Below, piece after piece: positions 59,701 to 64,000 of a DNA stretch of 64,000 nucleotides. Source of the stretch: Acorus gramineus (taxonomy: Eukaryota; Streptophyta; Magnoliopsida; Acorales; Acoraceae); the NCBI GenBank assembly GCA_030737835.1, contig CM060849.1, positions 14,117,216 to 14,181,215 on the forward strand. The letters are read 5' to 3'. The position numbers were made by a program, and so were the translations under genes. The notes beneath the pieces are model-generated. The model ran no database searches. It worked only from the letters and a program-made list of their open reading frames with translations, and was not told where the DNA came from. Each line of letters begins with the position of its first letter. Positions within the stretch are counted from its first letter, which is position 1.

Positions 59701-62700
59701 CATATACCAGCAGATGAATCACTTGTATTTCCACATAAACATAATGGATCAGAAAAAGTAAGGATATTTTTTCATTTTTTTTTTAGAAAAGTGTATCTAT
59801 CATATGATCACTAACAAATCCCATTTCAAGGTAAATGTTTGGACCACGGGCAATCATTGCCCAAATGAGAAATAACCACACTTTTTATTGACAAATCAAA
59901 CATTTAACAAAAAAAAGTAATTGGTACCATCTTATATTACAGAGTGATTGACATGCTTATGGCAAGCGTGTAATAGTAATTGTACAACAGTAATACCTCA
60001 GATATCTAACTATGATAAGAGATTTTTTCCTTTAACATTCAATTAATAATAAAAGACATTTTCTTGATTCCCTTTAACATTTATTTTTCTTCTATTCAGT
60101 TAAATATGTTCATTATATGCATTAATCATTTATATTCTATATTTAATCTATTTAATAGCTCACATGATCAAGTCACAATGCGCAAAATTAACAGCGGATT
60201 TTTATCTTCGAGTTCCAACTTCCAACTTTGTTTCTTAAACAATAGTTCGGCACAAAAATGGTTCAAGATTCCTAATTGTTCAGCACAAGGATAGGTGGGG
60301 ACACTAGTTACATGATAATGAACGGAAACTAATAAATATTGGATACAGCTCGGTCCTCACATCGCAGGACACAGATTCACATACAGATAAAACATCAATT
60401 GAAGCAATTATTTTTCTGTAAAAGATCTGCCATATAGAAAAAATGAAATAAAAAAGGAAATTCCCTGCACCAAAAAGATTTATAGGCATTTTCACATTTC
60501 CAAGTTTTCAATTATGTATTATAAATTTACATGTTTTTGTTTCTTAGTTATACAAACTTTAAACCTACTGCTGAGGACAGTCATTAAAGTGTCCAAGAAG
60601 TGTCCTATACCCACATTGTCATGTCTGACATCAAAATTCTATACAAATTCTTTGGTGGTATAAGCACCCAGATGTCATAGGCTGGTAATACACTCAGAAC
60701 TAGAGAAGTTATTACAATAGAGAAAAATGACAACCTTTTTTTGTATGAATAAGGCAAGTGGTAAGCAACAAGTTCTAACAACTTACGCCGCACAATAAGC
60801 TGAAGTTGCAACAATCAAAAGGAGGCAGCATATTACAATGAAAGCTGGATCATCACGTGCCCATTGATTCTTTGTTTCTGTGAAAAAATGACAACATATA
60901 AATGACAACTAATCCACTTCAATGATTATTGACTTGAAACATTTGTTACTAACTACTTTTTCATGTCGCAAAAGAAACTGAACAGAACAACAAAATTAAT
61001 TTTAACTAAATTCACATAGGATTCAAGTGAGTAGATGAGATTACAAGTAGTATATCATGAAAATCACTGCACTAGCATGAGCAGAACCAGATTATACAAA
61101 AGAAAGGCAAAGAAGCTAATTAAAGAGGTGATTAAAGAGTTAATCAAAAGGAGGTGCATATATAGTGTTGTTCATAAAACACTCTTGAGGAGATTAAAGA
61201 GGTGATGCAAGAGATAATAGAAGGTTAAGGAACCAATCAAGACAGCGGTGGCATCAATGAGCATGATGGAGGAATATACCTCAGTGGAAGATCAACCAAT
61301 ATAAAAAAATACATGGTGGTCCAAGCCATTATTTGAATTAGGAATGCCAAACCACATACAATTCAAAGTTCCGAATAACTTGTATATATAAAGTCTTCTA
61401 AGCTTCATTTATTAACATGGCAATTCTTCCTTAATTGAAAAGGTAGATATGACGGGTCCTTGAGTTGATGAGCTGGAGATAAAATCTCCAAATCATGACA
61501 CATGTCATGCAAACTTTGTTGTCATATTAAAGCCTATAGAAGCAATTATAGAGCTGAATATGCCTATACTGAATTTGTTGGCTACTGTGCGATTTATAGA
61601 CAAATTCATAATTAACAGCCCCTCACTGTCCAGTGCAAAATGGTGCAGCGAAGAGGAAAAAATTGGATGCATGTGGACATGGTTGATTTTATGTTTGTTG
61701 GTTCAACTTGGAGAATGCTATATTATCTAGCAATAATAGCTTAAATCTGGTACCAACTGGAAGATTGATACTTCTGCCTACGAGCTGTAAAGTGGATGTA
61801 TCTCTTATATAAGAGTTTGGGTAGTATAGCATTTGTTAATTTACCTAATGTAATATAGGGAATCTATGGCCAAAGATCATCATTTGCATTCATTAATTAC
61901 GAGTAAGTTATTACAGCATTATGATTTCTTGATACTGAAACCAGTGGTGGTCATTGCATGACAAGCAGAGTTCATTGAATCCAAATTTGTCATAGATAAG
62001 CAAACTGACACTATAATTTGCTTTAAACCTTTTTCGTTCTGTGATTCACGAAGAGTGGAATTATTCGCACATTGAAAATATGAAAGCAAAGGCATATATG
62101 ACTCCAGACACCCTCAAGTCACAATGGATATTTGATGTTGCTTACACATGTACATGTGCATATGCATGAATGAGCCTAATAAAATGCACTCGCAATTTTG
62201 ATCTTACATAGGGATGATTTTGATCTTATGTCACATATCGGGATGGATTAATGAGTTTTTTAATTCTTCAACACTTACCATGGACCATCTAAATATCAAT
62301 GCTCTCAGATGAAACAGTGGAGGCAAAAACAAATACCACTGTATTTGTATTTTTTTTTAATGGTAGGCATCCACTTTGTGTATATTCAAAACAAAGGAAC
62401 TACCACTGTATTTGTTAGCTCAGAACTAACAATGAATAGATTGTTGATGCACGCTAGTGTTCTAAAAAAGCAGACTAAGTGGGGATTAAGCAGGCGCCTT
62501 GTGATTAAGTGGAATTAAATGGGGATTAAGTGGCTAAACAAAGATAAATCAGAATTTCATCTAAATAATTTGATTAAATCAGGAAACGAGTCAATTATTA
62601 CAAAAGAAAAAAAATTAAAAAAAAAGGAACCACACCCCGTCTGAGTGGTAGTAGAGGGTACTACCACCTGAACTGAGGCTACACAAACCATGCGTCAATC

Positions 62701-63176
62701 ACTCCTCAATTAACAAAATGTCTTTACAAACTAAACCCCCAATGCCGTGGCTATATGTCTCCCCCACTCCAAAATAAGTGTCATCTCCCAAATCTCCAAT
62801 ATAAAAAAAGTCGTCGATTAATCCCAGCATAATACTCACCTAGCCCATTGATCCATAGGCGGATTGACCGCCCAACAGGCGCCTAGTGCTTTTTAGAACA
62901 TTAATGCATACAAAGAATTAATTCTAGCTGATACTGCATTTTCAATTTAGTTAAACTGTATTTGTTTCAATATACAATATAGTCCAAATATGATACAAGG
63001 TAATTAAGTATTCTAATATTTGCGCTTGAAAGGTTCAGTTTAAAGTTTCCTATGAAAGAATAAGAAAGACTTGATACTCTGAAAATACTTCACAATATAT
63101 CATTTGCATGTACACCAAATAACATTATAAAGATAGAATTATAAACTCACGTTTGTGGTATTTTGTATGCTGGTAA
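53741..63176 (-). CDS. UNC50: UNC-50 family Golgi membrane protein, 3' eight exons (N-terminus beyond window)
   Basis: Exons in gene order: 63176-63151, 60877-60787, 59418-59323, 55296-55228, 54392-54334, 54241-54119, 53998-53927, 53796-53741; every junction is GT-AG and phase closes to a TAG stop, giving the last 196 residues. UNC-50 (GMH1 in yeast) is a multi-pass Golgi protein linked to Arf-GEF function and receptor trafficking. Signature stretches: YQHTKYHKQTKNQWARDDPA, TNNYLREEATNSHVVEQHVE, the loop YAFDVHCNSFFPVF, then SPLLLAHGFIPVLLSN, YYHYLNFLGYD and ending GGFNPTRYFMNLYFR. Five or more hydrophobic segments are visible. About 50-60 N-terminal residues expected from the family (~250 aa) are missing because their exon or exons lie beyond 64000. 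The first visible exon is only 26 nt, and its acceptor could instead be seven bases further in (63169). Confidence 0.93.
56017..56439. mobile_element. MITE with ATTTGGGTAG inverted ends
   Basis: Left end ATTTGGGTAGCTACAAG and right end inverse TATTTGGGTAGAAGAATG are matched over the first ten bases. The interior is AT-rich and non-coding, with TTTGGTTGTGTTTTTTATTT shared with 15558-15955 and 40600-40625. It lies in a UNC50 intron. Probably Tourist/Stowaway-like; no target duplication identified. Confidence 0.55.
57110..57919 (+). pseudogene. Plant mobile domain (MAIN-like) fragment in UNC50 intron
   Basis: Two + strand pieces, antisense to UNC50: GPVALSHLYNALYKDSLAFN followed by TKVIGLFTSVQ (57151-57243), and VVLICYDTIEMHIPNRIGYE, then EYPQKFIKYWDAYKDYF (57733-57916). 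Order and spacing resemble the aminotransferase-like plant mobile domain (pattern ...L..LYR.L..AS......G....LQ..., then ...CY..IE.H.P.RV..Q.G..., then ...Y...W......), found in MAIN-like proteins and in transposons. Frame breaks make it non-functional. Family match is by pattern only. Confidence 0.45.
58033..58266. mobile_element. PIF/Harbinger Tourist-like MITE (234 bp)
   Basis: Starts GGCCTCGTTTGGTAACAC and ends with its near inverse (GTTGCCAAACAAGGCC). It is flanked by the 3-bp duplication TAA (58030-58032 and 58267-58269), the superfamily hallmark. Subterminal AAAAGC(A)G and GCTTTTAGCTTTTAA blocks are mirrored. It lies in UNC50 intron 3 as counted in this window. Confidence 0.88.
58347..58564 (-). 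pseudogene. LINE-type 3' end with A tail
   Basis: The minus strand reads CPHGFKIDWDAEGDRGLKSE, then LGEALRSGHPCKYVLGQLRK and a stop, followed by an A-rich tail (T run at 58347-58354 on +). The layout of a coding remnant ending close to an A tail suggests a truncated non-LTR retrotransposon; the domain itself is not recognised with certainty. Confidence 0.4.
62455..62903. mobile_element. hAT-like non-autonomous element, same family as 1533-1901
   Basis: Begins TAGTGTTCTAAAAAAGC and ends GCTTTTTAGAACATTA, matched inverted ends. It is flanked by ATGCACGC (62447-62454) and ATGCATAC (62904-62911), 6 of 8 identical. The interior is non-coding, with GGCGCCTTG and CAGGCGCCTAG near opposite ends. It lies in the 5'-most UNC50 intron visible. 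Confidence 0.8.
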
Positions 63177-63339
63177 CTTCATGCCCCCGTTGAATTTCAC
63201 ATGAAACCAAAAATGTAAGATATAGTAAGAAGAGATGACAGGAAGAGATAAAAAAAAAGATGGATCAATTTCAGGTTGTTCATGAACAAAATATAAGTTA
63301 ATGCAAATTTGCAAAACAAAGTGTTTGAATATCAGGGTA

Positions 63340-63900
63340 GTATGGCTTCTCAACTAAGTGGTTGAGGTTGTTAGAAGATTGTGTGCGTAGAGCTAATTTT
63401 TCTGTCCTGAAAAACTCAAAATCTGCTCATTTCTTCTCCTGCTCGGACGGGCTTAGAAAGGGAGACCACCTATCCATTTTTCTCTTCATCCTTGCAGCAA
63501 ATGCTCTTAATAGAATGTGTCAGAAGCCCGTGGATGTTGGTCGGTTTGTTGGCTATTCTGTAGTGAATGATGGACTAATTATCTCTTTGTTGCAACATGC
63601 GGATTATTCCTCCCACGATGTGATGAGAGCATTCAGAATGTATAGGTATTCAAAGTTGTTTTAGCATGTTTTGAAATAGGTTCTGGCTCAAGGATGAACT
63701 AATAAGGGTTCTGATGTTGGGGTCAATTTGAAGAAGGCTTAGATCATGCAGCATTGCACTATAGTTTGATACTTGAGACATCCATTACAATGTGGGAGCC
63801 TTGGATGCCAAGATTGGACACCACAAAGTGACAGATTTGTGAAGATGCTCTCAGAAAAGAAAGGGAGGGTTCTTAGCATATGGCAAGAATTGTGTTAAAA
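63340..63900 (+). pseudogene. LINE reverse transcriptase remnant
   Basis: The + strand reads CVRRANFSVLKNSKSAHFFS, then GLRKGDHLSIFLFILAANAL, VDVGRFVGYSVVNDGLIISL and LQHADYS. This is the RT core pattern (NG......R.GLRQGDPLSP.LF, then YADDT) with the DD box degraded to HADYS. Frame-shifted sequence after 63665 continues with LINE-like KMLSEKKGRVLSIWQ. Antisense to UNC50 and lying between its N-terminal exon(s) and the 63176-63151 exon. Confidence 0.8.
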
Positions 63901-64000
63901 TTATTATCAAACAACCTTCGTTTTTTTTTTTTCCTTTTCTTCTCTATTTTAAAAACCATCCTGAACAAGAAGAGGTCATAGAAATTAGAAAGAGGTTATT

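Noticed and set aside
62630..62700. tRNA-like text (CTGAGTGGTAG) inside the hAT element
   Set aside because: No acceptor stem pairing or T-loop GGTTCRA box at the right spacing.
1..64000. CRISPR array, operon or defence island
   Set aside because: Plant nuclear DNA with spliced genes; no regularly spaced repeats with unique spacers and no prokaryotic gene organisation.

Overview
The window is nuclear DNA of a flowering plant. Five conserved eukaryotic genes with GT-AG introns sit in AT-rich DNA packed with plant-type transposable elements: hAT-like and PIF/Harbinger-like non-autonomous elements, MULE-like elements with long inverted repeats, and decayed L1-type LINEs. Two of the genes (a DCL-family protein and a CYCD3-type cyclin) are plant specific. 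I cannot place the species. There are no operons, CRISPR arrays or tRNA/rRNA genes that I could see.

Layout. 1-2300: AT-rich flank with a LINE tail and a nested pair of DNA elements (a hAT-like insertion inside one arm of a long-inverted-repeat element). 2357-8261 (+): SURF1, cytochrome oxidase assembly factor, six exons, with LINE debris, a hAT element and a three-copy local repeat in intron 3. 10706-16845 (+): DCL-family (DUF3223) organelle protein, three exons, with a 4.8-kb second intron holding a coding-like antisense segment of unknown origin. 16846-31500: gene-poor, with several inverted-repeat elements, a LINE 3' end, two MULE-like elements and two hAT-like elements. 31507-33028 (+): D-type cyclin (CYCD3 class), four exons. 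33029-43471: gene-poor. 43472-49741 (-): NRPB3, RNA polymerase II third-largest subunit, three exons; intron 2 holds a tandem duplication and a LINE split by a later inverted-repeat insertion. 49742-53740: repeats and one isolated exon-like ORF. 53741 to past the right edge (-): UNC-50 family Golgi membrane protein; eight exons are inside the window, and the N-terminal exon or exons lie beyond it. A LINE reverse transcriptase remnant fills its 5'-most visible intron, and a plant-mobile-domain fragment plus MITEs fill another.

The genes have unrelated housekeeping roles (respiratory complex assembly, organelle RNA metabolism, cell-cycle entry, transcription, Golgi trafficking), so there is no sign of a functional cluster. 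I reconstructed the exon models by hand from reading frame, GT-AG sites and family sequence, and phase closes across every junction in the five genes. I found no convincing new biological system. The most useful observations are precise insertion footprints (target-site duplications), nested insertions and a few unexplained coding-like segments.
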